The notes: generated from the letters alone by a model not told the origin. 39,363 nucleotides of DNA from Acinetobacter sp. WU_MDCI_Axc73 (GCF_025562455.1 NZ_JAHPRO010000026.1:1-39363); one strand, 5' to 3'; shown: positions 16,129 to 24,769, counted from the first letter of the stretch. Made by a program: numbers and translations.

Positions 16129-18561
16129 ATGGGATCTTTTCGTCGTCCATTTCTCAATCCAAAACCTTTGGTTTTAGCGATTCATATGGCAACTTTTTCT
16201 ATGGCTGTATTGCCTCTGATTGCTCACGCAGCGCCGACTCAAGTCAATATTCCCGCAGGAAATCTGGCACACGTGCTGAATCGTTATGCCTTAGAGCAGG
16301 GTGTCAATATTGTTTTCGATAGTCGCTTATTTTCTGGAACACAAAGTCAGGGAATACAAGGTTCTTATGACATCAATGATGGCTTTGCAGAGTTATTAAA
16401 AAATACGAATTATCAGATTAAACAAACATCGAATGGTTACCGATTAGAACAAAAAAGTCAAAATACAAAAAAAGAAGAAGTAGTAAAACTTACCCCGCTT
16501 CAATCTAAAGCCAATCAAAGTGGCCGATCTTCTTTAGGTGTATCTTCAGGGTCGGTATTACCGACGATTACACTGGAAGCTGACAATCAAAATGCACCCT
16601 TAAAACGAGTGAACACTGTAGGTGTATTAGGCAATAAAAGTGTGATTGATACACCGTATTCAATTACTACAAAAACGAATGAAGAAATTGAAACTAGACA
16701 AACAAATTCATTGGGAAAAATTTTTGTCGGTGATCCAAGTATTGTGACTCAGGTAAATTCTTATAGTAGTGGATGGAGTACACCAGTTTCGATTCGAGGC
16801 TTAGATATAGATGTCAGCAATGGCTATAAAGTTAATGGTTACTCTGTCAGTGCATGGGGTGGTGAATTTCCTGTTGAAGTTGCTGAAAGTGTAAGCGCCT
16901 TGAAAGGGCTATCAGGTTTTATGTATGGTTTCTCCGCGCCAGGAGGAATTATTAATTACCAAACAAAACAACCTACTGAAGAAACGTTATTGAATACAAA
17001 AATAGGTTATCGAAGTGCAGGTATTTTATCTGCTCAACTGGATGCAGGCGGACGTGTTGGTGAAGATAAACAGTTGGGTTATCGTTTGAATGTGGTCAAA
17101 GAAAAAGGCGAAACTTACAATGGTTCGGATGCAGATAATACCGTCACCGCTTTGGCACTAGATTATCGTATTCTGCCAAATTTGGTCTGGAAAGGAGAAA
17201 TCATTTATCAGGATCGTCATTTAGATAATGAAGCATCCATGTTTATGTTTAATTTACCTGATGGAGTACAGCTACCAAAGCCGATTGATGGTAGTGATAA
17301 ACATATCGTAAAAGGGGCGTTCTATACCATTCATTCCGCACTTGCTCAAACGGGACTATACTGGCAAATCAACGATGATTGGAAAGCTGAAGTTACTCAG
17401 GCACGTACTCGTAACCGTAACATGGTCAATAAAACCTTTGCATATATTTTAAATGAACAGGGCGATTACTCAATTAACCAATATCAACTTGGCGGTGATG
17501 TTATAAAAGATACCAGTCAAGTGATGGTGACGGGGCAATTCGATACAGGTCCTATTCAGCATGAACTGGTTTTTGGTGGATCATTTCAGAAGAGAACAGA
17601 ACGCGATGCAGATTCTAATTGGGAGGCAGATGTAGGTTCGGGGAATATCTACCAGCCACAAACCACGGATTATAATAAACCAATCAGCTTTACCCAGACA
17701 CCAATCGGAGATACATACCAAAAAGAGATCTTTGCTAGCGATACAGTTCATCTTTCAGAGCAATGGCAAGCGATTATTGCAGGACGATATATTCATTATA
17801 ATAATCAGGAAAATAACTATCAAAAAGAAGTCGTTACACCAACTTATGCTTTAATTTATAAACCAGTCGAAAACTGGTCTTTATATGCCAGTTATGTAGA
17901 AGCATTGGAGGAAGGTCAAAAAGTACCTGCGGTAAATAATAAGGGCACAGAATATGTAAATGCGAATAATTATTTAAATCCCACGATCAGTAAGCAATAT
18001 GAAGTAGGAACCAAATATCAACAGGAACGTTGGTTCGCGTCAGCTGCATTATATCGCCTTGAAAAAATGACGATAATCGATGAAATAATTGATGGTGCTC
18101 TCTATAAAACTCAAAATGGCGAAACTGTCTATCAGGGTTTTGAATTGATGGGGGGATATAAAATTACACCAGATTTAACTATAAATGCAGGGATCAACTT
18201 AAATGATCCGAGTATTGAAAAAGTCAGTGAAGCAAATATCGCATATAAAGGTAATCGCCCATCAGGCGCATCAAAAATTCAAGCTGTAGTACAGGCTGAT
18301 TGGAATATACCGTATCTAAATGGCTTAAGTGTGCATGGTGATGTACGTCACTTTGGTGATGTCTATACTGGCGATGAAAATGTCTTAAAACTTCCAGATT
18401 ACACGCTAGTCAATATCGGCGGTGGCTATCAGACTCGTATTTCAAATAAGCCTGTGACTTTTAGAGCAGACATTAATAATTTACTTAATAAAAAATATTG
18501 GATGAATTCTGGCGCAGGTGAACCGATTACATTTGTTTTAAGTGCAAAAGTGGATTGGTAA
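16129..18561 (+). CDS. TonB-dependent siderophore receptor with STN signalling domain
   Basis: An 810-residue outer-membrane transducer. It has a signal peptide with cleavage after AHA (about residue 34) and an STN domain at about 36-106 (IPAGNLAHVLNRYALEQGVN). A plausible TonB box LPTITLEA lies near 144-151. The plug domain runs to about residue 285 (VSIRGLDIDVSNGYKVNG, SALKGLSGFMYGFSAPGGII), followed by a long 22-strand barrel with TonB C-terminal motifs (NLLNKKYWMN). It ends in an aromatic residue (Trp). The STN extension marks it as a transducer that signals to FecR. The FhuE/FpvA-like plug suggests a ferric siderophore, but the ligand cannot be read. A TAAGGA site precedes the ATG. No biosynthesis gene is nearby, so the ligand may be a siderophore made by others. 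Confidence 0.93.
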   Translation: MGSFRRPFLNPKPLVLAIHMATFSMAVLPLIAHAAPTQVNIPAGNLAHVLNRYALEQGVNIVFDSRLFSGTQSQGIQGSYDINDGFAELLKNTNYQIKQTSNGYRLEQKSQNTKKEEVVKLTPLQSKANQSGRSSLGVSSGSVLPTITLEADNQNAPLKRVNTVGVLGNKSVIDTPYSITTKTNEEIETRQTNSLGKIFVGDPSIVTQVNSYSSGWSTPVSIRGLDIDVSNGYKVNGYSVSAWGGEFPVEVAESVSALKGLSGFMYGFSAPGGIINYQTKQPTEETLLNTKIGYRSAGILSAQLDAGGRVGEDKQLGYRLNVVKEKGETYNGSDADNTVTALALDYRILPNLVWKGEIIYQDRHLDNEASMFMFNLPDGVQLPKPIDGSDKHIVKGAFYTIHSALAQTGLYWQINDDWKAEVTQARTRNRNMVNKTFAYILNEQGDYSINQYQLGGDVIKDTSQVMVTGQFDTGPIQHELVFGGSFQKRTERDADSNWEADVGSGNIYQPQTTDYNKPISFTQTPIGDTYQKEIFASDTVHLSEQWQAIIAGRYIHYNNQENNYQKEVVTPTYALIYKPVENWSLYASYVEALEEGQKVPAVNNKGTEYVNANNYLNPTISKQYEVGTKYQQERWFASAALYRLEKMTIIDEIIDGALYKTQNGETVYQGFELMGGYKITPDLTINAGINLNDPSIEKVSEANIAYKGNRPSGASKIQAVVQADWNIPYLNGLSVHGDVRHFGDVYTGDENVLKLPDYTLVNIGGGYQTRISNKPVTFRADINNLLNKKYWMNSGAGEPITFVLSAKVDW

Positions 18562-18584
18562 AAGTAAGACTGATTATTTCTAAA

Positions 18585-18612
18585 AATAAAGGCGCTATAG
18601 AGCGCCTTTATT
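18585..18612. terminator. bidirectional rho-independent terminator between receptor gene and aspA
   Basis: AATAAAGGCGCT and AGCGCCTTTATT form a perfect 12-base stem around the loop ATAG. Flanking A and T runs make it work in both directions. It separates two convergent genes and closes the iron island. Confidence 0.9.
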
Positions 18613-18622
18613 GGTTAAATGC

Positions 18623-20038
18623 TTAAGCTGCATCTTTAGGTTTAACCATGTTATCGATCGCTAAAATCTCAGCAATTACTTCATCCGATAAAAGCTGTTC
18701 TTCGCGAATTAAACTGAGAACGCTTAAACCTGATTCGTTTGCAGTTTTGGCAATACGAGTCGTTGTTTCATAACCTAAATATGGATTCAGTGCAGTCACG
18801 ATTCCAATCGAATTTTCTACTTGAGCTTTACAATGCTCAGCATTGGCTGTCACGGTATCAATACATTTAGTTTTAAACATTACCAAAGCACGAGATAACA
18901 ACTCAATGGATTCAAATAATTTAAATGCAATCAAGGGTTCCATTGCATTTAATTGAAGTTGACCTGCTTCGGCTGCCAAAGTCACCGCTAAGTCATTTGC
19001 AATAATCTGGAAACAAACCAGATTTAATGCTTCAGGAATCACTGGATTGACTTTACCTGGCATGATTGAACTACCTGGTTGGCGGGCTTCAAGATTAATT
19101 TCATTAATACCTGTTCGTGGACCACTAGACAATAGGCGTAAATCATTGGCAATCTTGGATAATTTGGTCGCTGTACGTTTTAGCAAACCTGATAAAAGAA
19201 CAAAATCCCCCATATCTGAAGTTGCTTCGATCAAATCAGGTGCCGATTTAATGTCTTTCTGGCTCATTTCAGACAAAGCCTGAATCGCAAGTTGCGTGTA
19301 CCGATACTCAGTATTGATACCTGTTCCAATTGCTGTACCACCCAAATTCATATAATTCAATGTATTTGGTGCAATGTTATTAATTTGGGCTAAATCTTTT
19401 TCAAGTGTTGCCGCAAAAGCATGAAATTCCTGACCTAGTGTCATGGGTACAGCATCTTGAAGTTGGGTACGTCCCATTTTTAAAATATGGGAAAATTCCT
19501 GACCTTTGGCACGTAAACTTGCAATGATATCTTCAAATGGTTTATTTAAATCATCTAAACTAAATAATAAGCCTAATCGAATTGCAGTAGGGTATACATC
19601 ATTCGTTGACTGTGACATATTTACATCGTTATTAGGATGCAAATATTGATATTCACCTTTTTTATGATTTAGATATTCTAGTCCAATATTAGCAATGACT
19701 TCATTTGCGTTCATATTGGTAGAGGTTCCAGCTCCCCCTTGAATCATATCAATAGGAAACTGTTCATGGAATGAACCATTTATAAGTTGCTCACAAGCAT
19801 ATTTAATTGCTTTAAGTTTTGTATTATCAAGTTTACCTAATTGTTTATTTGCTTGAGCACATGCTAGTTTGACCATAGCTAAGGATTTAATTATATTTGG
19901 AAATTGTTCTATTTTATTTGAACTTAAGTTAAAGTTTTCTATTGCTCTTAAAGTTTGAATTCCAAAATAAAATTGATTGGGTACTTCACGAAAACCTAAA
20001 AGATCTTTTTCTGTACGTGTTAAAATTTCGGCGTTCAT
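18623..20038 (-). CDS. aspA: aspartate ammonia-lyase
   Basis: About 471 residues of the class II fumarase/aspartase family, which interconverts L-aspartate with fumarate and ammonia in the cytoplasm. Family landmarks: RTEKDLLGFREVPNQFYFGI at the N-terminus, GGAGTSTNMNANEVIAN, HPNDDVN-type block (HPNNDVNMSQSTND), and the catalytic loop signature GSSIMPGKVNP. The fumarate-specific variants are less likely because the N-terminal DLLGxREVP pattern is aspartase-like. The frame extends 11 codons upstream to an ATG at 20071, but homologues begin near the internal Met at 20038, which I prefer; neither has a strong Shine-Dalgarno site. A LysR gene is divergently placed and is a likely regulator. Confidence 0.9.
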   Translation of the reverse strand: MNAEILTRTEKDLLGFREVPNQFYFGIQTLRAIENFNLSSNKIEQFPNIIKSLAMVKLACAQANKQLGKLDNTKLKAIKYACEQLINGSFHEQFPIDMIQGGAGTSTNMNANEVIANIGLEYLNHKKGEYQYLHPNNDVNMSQSTNDVYPTAIRLGLLFSLDDLNKPFEDIIASLRAKGQEFSHILKMGRTQLQDAVPMTLGQEFHAFAATLEKDLAQINNIAPNTLNYMNLGGTAIGTGINTEYRYTQLAIQALSEMSQKDIKSAPDLIEATSDMGDFVLLSGLLKRTATKLSKIANDLRLLSSGPRTGINEINLEARQPGSSIMPGKVNPVIPEALNLVCFQIIANDLAVTLAAEAGQLQLNAMEPLIAFKLFESIELLSRALVMFKTKCIDTVTANAEHCKAQVENSIGIVTALNPYLGYETTTRIAKTANESGLSVLSLIREEQLLSDEVIAEILAIDNMVKPKDAA

Positions 20039-20172
20039 TTTTTTATCTGTCTGAGGAAGATAATTCATCATAAAATTGGTAAGAAATAATTTCTAATGCA
20101 TAGATTAAATTTGCTATGCAAAATTTGCATACTGTGATTATAATTTGATGATCTTACGTTTAGACCATACAC

Positions 20173-21063
20173 ATGAGCCTTGAAATTCGCTGGATTGAAG
20201 ATCTTTTGACCCTTGAACAAGAACGATCAATTTCTAAAGCCGCAGAACGAAGATTTGTTAGCCAATCTGCATTTACCAGACGAATTCAACATCTTGAGCA
20301 AGCATTAGGCTTTCCTATTTTAGATAGAGATAGTCGGCATCTTGAGTTTACCGATGCAGGCCAAATTTTACTTGCGACCGCTAAAAGTATAGAAAATCAA
20401 TTACAGGCAACTTTGGCTTTATTAAATAATTTAAATAGATCAAAAGAAATTACGGTTCGTTTTGCTGTCGTCCATTCTCTAAGTTCAACATTTTTTTCAA
20501 AGTTTATTCAGCTATTTCCAGAGCATTTACAAGAGTTTAAAATTGAGTTAATTGCTGCGAATGTGGGAGAGGGTTTTAAACTTTTAAAAGAAGGAGCATG
20601 TGATTTTTTTATTGGTTACATGGATCATAATAAAATCAATCAAATCAGTACTGATATTATTGACTATTTAAAATTAGGGCAAACTGAAATTATTCCAGTT
20701 TGTATAACTAATAATAATGGTGAAGCGAAGTTTGATATAAACAAACATTTTCCATTGCTTTCATATAGTAAAAATGCGTATCTAAGAAATCTGGTGGATC
20801 AAGTGATATTAAATCAATTAAATTATCGGATTTTATATGAAACAGATCATGCAAATAATTTAAAAGATTTTGTTATGCAAGGAGCAGGGGTAGCATGGTT
20901 ACCTAGAATTACGATTGAAGATGAGCTGACAATGAATAAAGTCAAAATTTTAGAAGATACAAAATTTAGCATTCAGCAAGAAATTTTTATTTTGAGGAAT
21001 AAGTTAAATAAAGACTCTTCTTTACAGCAGATCTGGAGTTTTTTAAAAAAAGTTCAGGTTTAA
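20173..21063 (+). CDS. LysR family transcriptional regulator (HypT/YjiE-like N-terminus)
   Basis: A 296-residue LysR protein. The winged helix-turn-helix occupies the first 65 residues (ISKAAERRFVSQSAFTRRIQ, HLEQALGFPILDRDSRHLEF). The opening LEIRWIEDLLTLEQERSISKA resembles the HypT/QseD subgroup. Residues from about 95 form the periplasmic-binding-like effector domain (TVRFAVVHSLSSTFFSKF). It is transcribed divergently from aspA across roughly 130 bases, the normal arrangement for a LysR activator of its neighbour. Control of aspA is therefore plausible but unproven, and the effector is unknown. Confidence 0.9.
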   Translation: MSLEIRWIEDLLTLEQERSISKAAERRFVSQSAFTRRIQHLEQALGFPILDRDSRHLEFTDAGQILLATAKSIENQLQATLALLNNLNRSKEITVRFAVVHSLSSTFFSKFIQLFPEHLQEFKIELIAANVGEGFKLLKEGACDFFIGYMDHNKINQISTDIIDYLKLGQTEIIPVCITNNNGEAKFDINKHFPLLSYSKNAYLRNLVDQVILNQLNYRILYETDHANNLKDFVMQGAGVAWLPRITIEDELTMNKVKILEDTKFSIQQEIFILRNKLNKDSSLQQIWSFLKKVQV

Positions 21064-21319
21064 GCGAGATATGTACTTCGCTGCTTTAATAAACTGCTAT
21101 ATTTCATCATTTTTTAAATGGACAACTTATGAAAACTATGCATATAAGATCATAGACTTAGTTTTAATGAATGGTTAATTTTATAAAATTAAGCCAAAAA
21201 CATCGTCATTATGATGAAAATTATTACACTAGTATATTGATTTTAAAAAAATAAATACTCTAAAATGGTCATAGTTTTTAGCTGTTGTCTGAATTTTTCT
21301 TTTATCCCATAGCTCATGG

Positions 21320-21796
21320 ATGAATCTTTTTTTTATGTCAAATAAATATTCCAAATTTTTTCCAAATCATGACGAATTTAATCTAGATAATTTTCCTTAC
21401 TACTGGATTACGCAAGTCTATGGTCTATATGTTGCCAAAATGGACAATTCTTTAAAAAAATACGGTTTAGATAATTCGAGACGTCGTATTTTATTGGCTG
21501 CTTATCTTTATCCCAATGCAAGTGTTTCTGATTTATCGGAAATGACATTAATTAAAATATCAACGACCACCAAAATTTTAATTCGTTTGCGCGAAGAGAG
21601 TTTGATTGAAACCATGTTGTGTCCCGATGACAACCGAGTGACTCGAGTTAAATTGACACAGCAGGGTGAAGAGATGGTCAAAAAAATTAATGAAATGACG
21701 GTTGTATTGTTTGAAGATAGTTTTAAAGGACTAAAGCCTTCCGATATTGATCGCTTAAATGATTCATTGAAGATCATCAAACAAAATTTAGAATAG
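21320..21796 (+). CDS. MarR family transcriptional regulator
   Basis: A 158-residue MarR protein. The winged helix is clear: SRRRILLAAYLYPNASVSDL, then SEMTLIKISTTTKILIRLRE (recognition helix) and the wing MLCPDDNRVTRVKLTQQGEE. Helices at both ends would form the dimer. It stands alone; the next gene to the right is convergent, and the LysR gene to the left is in the same direction but about 260 bases away. ATG codons at 21320 and 21335 are both possible and neither has a good ribosome binding site. Target and ligand cannot be inferred; MarR genes in Acinetobacter often regulate aromatic-acid or efflux functions. Confidence 0.87.
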   Translation: MNLFFMSNKYSKFFPNHDEFNLDNFPYYWITQVYGLYVAKMDNSLKKYGLDNSRRRILLAAYLYPNASVSDLSEMTLIKISTTTKILIRLREESLIETMLCPDDNRVTRVKLTQQGEEMVKKINEMTVVLFEDSFKGLKPSDIDRLNDSLKIIKQNLE

Positions 21797-21893
21797 TAGC
21801 GCTTCTAAAGATACACCTTAGATCAACTGATGGCTTCTAAACTGACCTATAGAACGCCATTGAGTTATATAGAATTAAAATGACGATTTTACT

Positions 21894-22592
21894 TTAGCAA
21901 ATCAATAATAACCTATACTCATTTTTTCTTTCAGTAGGTGCCCGATGAACACAAGGTAGAACTTGCTGTGTGGGATGATCTACTGCCAATCGCCAAAGAT
22001 GTCCTGAACCTAAGTTCAAAGGATTTGCATCAGGCTTAGGCTGATAATGTAGATCGAAAAAATGGTCTTGCAGGAATATTTCGAAGTCATCTTCTGGGCC
22101 AAAATAGAGCTTTTTGAGTTTTTCTCTAATTTCTGGAATATTTATTTTTTGCTCAACTTGTTCATTGGGTAAAATTTCACTTGCTGGACCGAAATAAGTA
22201 CATAAAAAAGTATCAGTTTCGATAGATGAGCGATCAATATGATATGAATAAACATCAGTAGAAATAAAATCGAGATCTTCATCTCTTTGATAATTTTTAA
22301 TCAAATTCAGTACAGGTGATGCACCAAAATCAGTTAATAACTGCATATCTTTTAAAATAATTTCTCTTGCTAAATGTCCGTTTTCTGAAAGTTTAAGCCC
22401 TAAAATATCTTCTATTGAGATTTCTGTAATATTCTCTTTTAACTCAAGTTTATCAACAATTTCTTTGAAATCTCCAACTAGATTTCGATGCCAGCAAATC
22501 GCATTCATGTTTTTTTGAAAATTTGAATTTATCAGTTCAGAAAAAGTTGAAACTACGCTAATTTGATGACTATCGGAAAATGTACTGGTCAT
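21894..22592 (-). CDS. DUF1826-like protein of unknown function
   Basis: A 232-residue soluble protein with no signal peptide or membrane segment. Its pattern fits DUF1826: an early NMNAICWHRNL segment, a central TDTFLCTYFGPASEILPNEQ block, and a C-terminal LPCVHRAPTERKNEYRLLLI block matching the family's typical VHRSP ending. The cysteine and histidines in these blocks (CTY..., HLW..., CVHRAP) are candidates for a metal site. DUF1826 genes have been noted near zinc-related functions in other bacteria, but nothing nearby here supports that. Family assignment is moderately sure, from memory of the motif layout; the function is unknown. Confidence 0.68.
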   Translation of the reverse strand: MTSTFSDSHQISVVSTFSELINSNFQKNMNAICWHRNLVGDFKEIVDKLELKENITEISIEDILGLKLSENGHLAREIILKDMQLLTDFGASPVLNLIKNYQRDEDLDFISTDVYSYHIDRSSIETDTFLCTYFGPASEILPNEQVEQKINIPEIREKLKKLYFGPEDDFEIFLQDHFFDLHYQPKPDANPLNLGSGHLWRLAVDHPTQQVLPCVHRAPTERKNEYRLLLIC

Positions 22593-22722
22593 ATAAGAAT
22601 GAAATAAATAGTGTATTACGTTTCATTATATAACATTGAATGCTGGAAATTGCGTTTCTAATCTTGCAGCTTAAATCTTGTAAAGATGATTAAACCCTAA
22701 TATAAAAATCTAAGTTATAGGC

Positions 22723-22784
22723 TGAGCCAAATAAAAGCCATTATCAGCTTGATTTATGAGCCGAATCCACTTTTATTTGGCTCA
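22723..22784. repeat. 15-bp inverted repeat with TGAGCCAAAT ends, upstream of fic
   Basis: TGAGCCAAATAAAAG at 22723-22737 is the exact reverse complement of 22770-22784. A third TGAGCC element (22757-22766) lies in the 32-base spacer. The region between the DUF1826-like gene and fic (22593-22944) holds no gene; its content is this repeat and the further copies listed in the next entry. Confidence 0.85.
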
Positions 22785-22907
22785 ATATATGGGCTTATTT
22801 TAACAATAATTTGTTGATATAAAGTTATCAGTACAGCTTTTCATCATTCGTATTTCACGAGAATGAGCCGAATAATTTAATTAAATAGCTCACATTATGA
22901 GCCGAAT
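22757..22907 (+). promoter_or_regulatory. repeated TGAGCCGAAT elements, probable operators of fic
   Basis: TGAGCCGAAT occurs at 22757-22766, 22864-22873 and 22898-22907, and the variant TGAGCCAAAT at 22723-22732 and, inverted, at 22775-22784. That is five copies in 185 bases, ending just before the fic start. The Fic protein ends in a winged-helix-like domain, so autoregulation is a reasonable inference. The repeats are seen directly; the binding protein is not known. Confidence 0.65.
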
Positions 22908-22944
22908 AAGGATTATAATCAGCTCATGGAAACGGAGGATGCTA

Positions 22945-24096
22945 ATGAAAAAATGGGTCTGGCAAAAAGCCAATTGGACGAAATTTAAATGGGATGACAT
23001 ACTCGTCACAGCCAAGTTGCGCTTAATCCATAAGAAAATAGGTCAATTAGTCGGTGAAAGCAAAGCATCACGAGATGCTGAGGCGTTACCCTTAGATATC
23101 CTGTTAACCAACCTCGTAGCATCTTCTTTAATTGAGGATGAAAAGTTAAATGTTCGCTCACTCAAATCATCTTTAGCTCGTCGTCTAGGTGTAACAGAAG
23201 AAAATCCTGCGCCACTTCAGGATAAAACTGAAGGTTTAGCCAATATCATGATGGATGCCGTAAATAATCATCATGCACCATTAACTATGGAGCGGCTGTT
23301 GCAATGGCATAAATGGCTTTTTCAAAATATTGAACGCTTTGATTATGCTGCCCAGAAAATCAAAGTAGGAGAAATTCGAGATAATGCGGCTCCCATGCAG
23401 GTTGTGGGTAGTTCTCTTTATGGTGAATCAACCAAGCTTTATTTTGAAGCACCAGAGGGTGGAGCACATTTACTAAAACTCATGCATGAATTCTTAGAAT
23501 GGTTCAATCAGTCTAAAGAAAATGTGATGCTTGATCCATTGTTACGAGCTGCTCTTGCTCATTTTTGGTTTATAACGTTACATCCATTTGAAGATGGTAA
23601 TGGTCGTATCACTCGTGTCATTACAGACTTGGCATTAGCGCAAATGGATCACCAGAGTATTCGTTTGTATGCGATGTCAGTAGCAATCCATGAAAATCGT
23701 AGTAGCTATTATGAAATTTTAGAGAAATGTCAGAATAATACCTATACGATTAATGAATGGTTAATCTGGTTTTTAGATACATTAGAAAAAAGTATCGACA
23801 GGTCTTTATTGAGACTAGATAGAACAATTGCCAAAGCTAAATTTTGGAATTCTTATTCGCATATTGAATTCAACGAAGCTCAAAATAAAGTTTTAAATCG
23901 TTTACTTCATGGTGAAGAGAATGATTTTCCTCAAGGGATAAATGCTTCTAAGTATCAAAAAGTGACTGGTGTAAGTAAAGCGACAGCGACACGTCATTTA
24001 GTCGAGCTTTTGGAACATGATGTATTGTATAAGCTTGAAGGCGGTGGGCGTAATACGCGCTATGTATTGAAAATAGATAAAGAAAAGTTTATTTAA
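22945..24096 (+). CDS. Fic family protein (DUF4172-Fic-winged helix)
   Basis: A 383-residue protein. The N-terminal DUF4172 domain (about 1-85) starts KKWVWQKANWTKFKWDDIL. The Fic core carries the full catalytic motif HPFEDGNGRITR at about 213-224, so AMP (or other NMP) transfer to a target hydroxyl is expected. The C-terminus (about 320-383) is a winged-helix-like region, KYQKVTGVSKATATRHLVEL. The segment ASSLIEDEKLN (about 59-69) sits where class II Fic proteins carry the inhibitory (S/T)xxxE(G/N) motif; here the Glu is present but followed by Asp. The start is set by GGAGG at 22934-22938, six bases before the ATG; an in-frame ATG at 22897 lies inside an operator-like repeat and is rejected. 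Target unknown. Confidence 0.9.
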   Translation: MKKWVWQKANWTKFKWDDILVTAKLRLIHKKIGQLVGESKASRDAEALPLDILLTNLVASSLIEDEKLNVRSLKSSLARRLGVTEENPAPLQDKTEGLANIMMDAVNNHHAPLTMERLLQWHKWLFQNIERFDYAAQKIKVGEIRDNAAPMQVVGSSLYGESTKLYFEAPEGGAHLLKLMHEFLEWFNQSKENVMLDPLLRAALAHFWFITLHPFEDGNGRITRVITDLALAQMDHQSIRLYAMSVAIHENRSSYYEILEKCQNNTYTINEWLIWFLDTLEKSIDRSLLRLDRTIAKAKFWNSYSHIEFNEAQNKVLNRLLHGEENDFPQGINASKYQKVTGVSKATATRHLVELLEHDVLYKLEGGGRNTRYVLKIDKEKFI

Positions 24097-24117
24097 AAGA
24101 TTTAGAATTACTAGGCC

Positions 24118-24168
24118 GTGGCAACAAACAGTGTTTTGTAGGCTACAGTCTTGGATATCTTATTTAAC
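24118..24168 (+). repeat. about 50-bp direct repeat, copy 1
   Basis: It begins GTGGCAACAAACAG and continues through GTAGGCTACAGTCTTGGATA to TATTTAAC. It matches copy 2 at 24815-24864 with a few substitutions and one length difference. In copy 2 the repeat runs into the XerD arm of the dif-like site; here it ends in ATTTAACTTATG, a decayed version. The ends can fold, as GGCTACAG nearly pairs with CCGTGGC. Confidence 0.75.
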
Positions 24169-24202
24169 TTATGTTTACCTAGAATCTAATGCACAATTAA
24201 AT

Positions 24203-24213
24203 TTATGTTAAAT
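24203..24213 (+). other. isolated XerD-arm-like sequence
   Basis: TTATGTTAAAT is the exact 11-base XerD-binding arm of dif sites, here on the + strand and opposite in orientation to the full site at 24858-24885. The sequence where a XerC arm should be (24186-24196, CTAATGCACAA) matches only about half the expected bases. It could be a remnant of a second site or chance in AT-rich DNA. Confidence 0.35.
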
Positions 24214-24341
24214 AAACAATAAATTTAATTACTTAGAGAATTAAAATTAGGACTTATAAAATATTTTGTTCATGAACCTAGCGATGAATACATATTTTTC
24301 TACTAAAAAGGTCTTAAGAATAGACTAAATTTGTCTAGGAG

Positions 24342-24361
24342 AGTGGTGGCAATCCACCACT
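24342..24361. terminator. hairpin at the 3' end of the VF530-like gene
   Basis: AGTGGTGG and CCACCACT form a perfect eight-base stem around CAAT, 16 bases past the stop of the leftward gene. A poly-U tract is lacking on that side, so it may stabilise the message rather than terminate efficiently. It could also serve the fic transcript arriving from the left. Confidence 0.5.
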
Positions 24362-24377
24362 AATTAAAATGCTGAGG

Positions 24378-24614
24378 CTACGATTTCTGTTTGGCTTTTT
24401 GGCGTAAGACATACAAATATAAGTTTTCTACTTTTTCACGTGCCCATGGTGTGGTACGTAAGAATCGCAATGATGATTTAACACTTGGATCTATACAAAA
24501 ACATCTAATTTCAATTTTACGACTTAAGCCTTCAAATCCACCGTAGTAATCCAATAACTCATCCAAAATGTCAGCAAGTTTTTTGCCGTGTAAAGGGTCA
24601 TTGGAGGTGTTCAT
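24378..24614 (-). CDS. VF530 / DUF2132 family conserved small protein
   Basis: A 78-residue protein with the family's nearly invariant blocks: NDPLHGKKLADILDELLDYY, the central IRCFCIDPSVKSSLRFLRTT and PWAREKVENLY. It fills the normal length of the family, is soluble, and has no known catalytic residues. The fold is described as a small DNA-binding-like helical domain in the VF530 (Vibrio fischeri) structure, but the role is unknown. It is flanked by the two copies of a 50-bp direct repeat and lies 250 bases from the dif-like site. The C-terminus is lysine-rich (RQKAKQKS). Confidence 0.85.
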   Translation of the reverse strand: MNTSNDPLHGKKLADILDELLDYYGGFEGLSRKIEIRCFCIDPSVKSSLRFLRTTPWAREKVENLYLYVLRQKAKQKS

Positions 24615-24769
24615 AATAGATCAACCATATTTTTGGAGGCTATTATTATAACCTGAGCGAGTTAAAATACGTCAGCATCACAAGGCTTATGTATCAAAGC
24701 CATGATTGCATAAGCCTATCGAGTAAGCGATCTGATTTCGGCATAACTTAGATTATGTTCATTAGGATA

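Noticed and set aside
18623..20038. Fumarase (fumC) instead of aspartase
   Set aside because: The GSSxMPGKVNP loop is shared by both, but the N-terminal DLLGxREVPxxxYFGIQT pattern is that of aspartase.
22897..22944. ATG at 22897 as the fic start
   Set aside because: It overlaps a TGAGCCGAAT repeat and has no ribosome binding site, whereas GGAGG is ideally placed for the ATG at 22945 and the protein family begins there.
24186..24213. A complete second dif site
   Set aside because: The XerD arm is exact, but the required XerC arm matches at only about half its positions, so it is recorded only as an isolated arm.
24342..24361. Strong terminator call for the hairpin after the VF530-like gene
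   Set aside because: The stem is perfect but lacks a poly-U tract on the leftward transcript; kept as a low-confidence feature.
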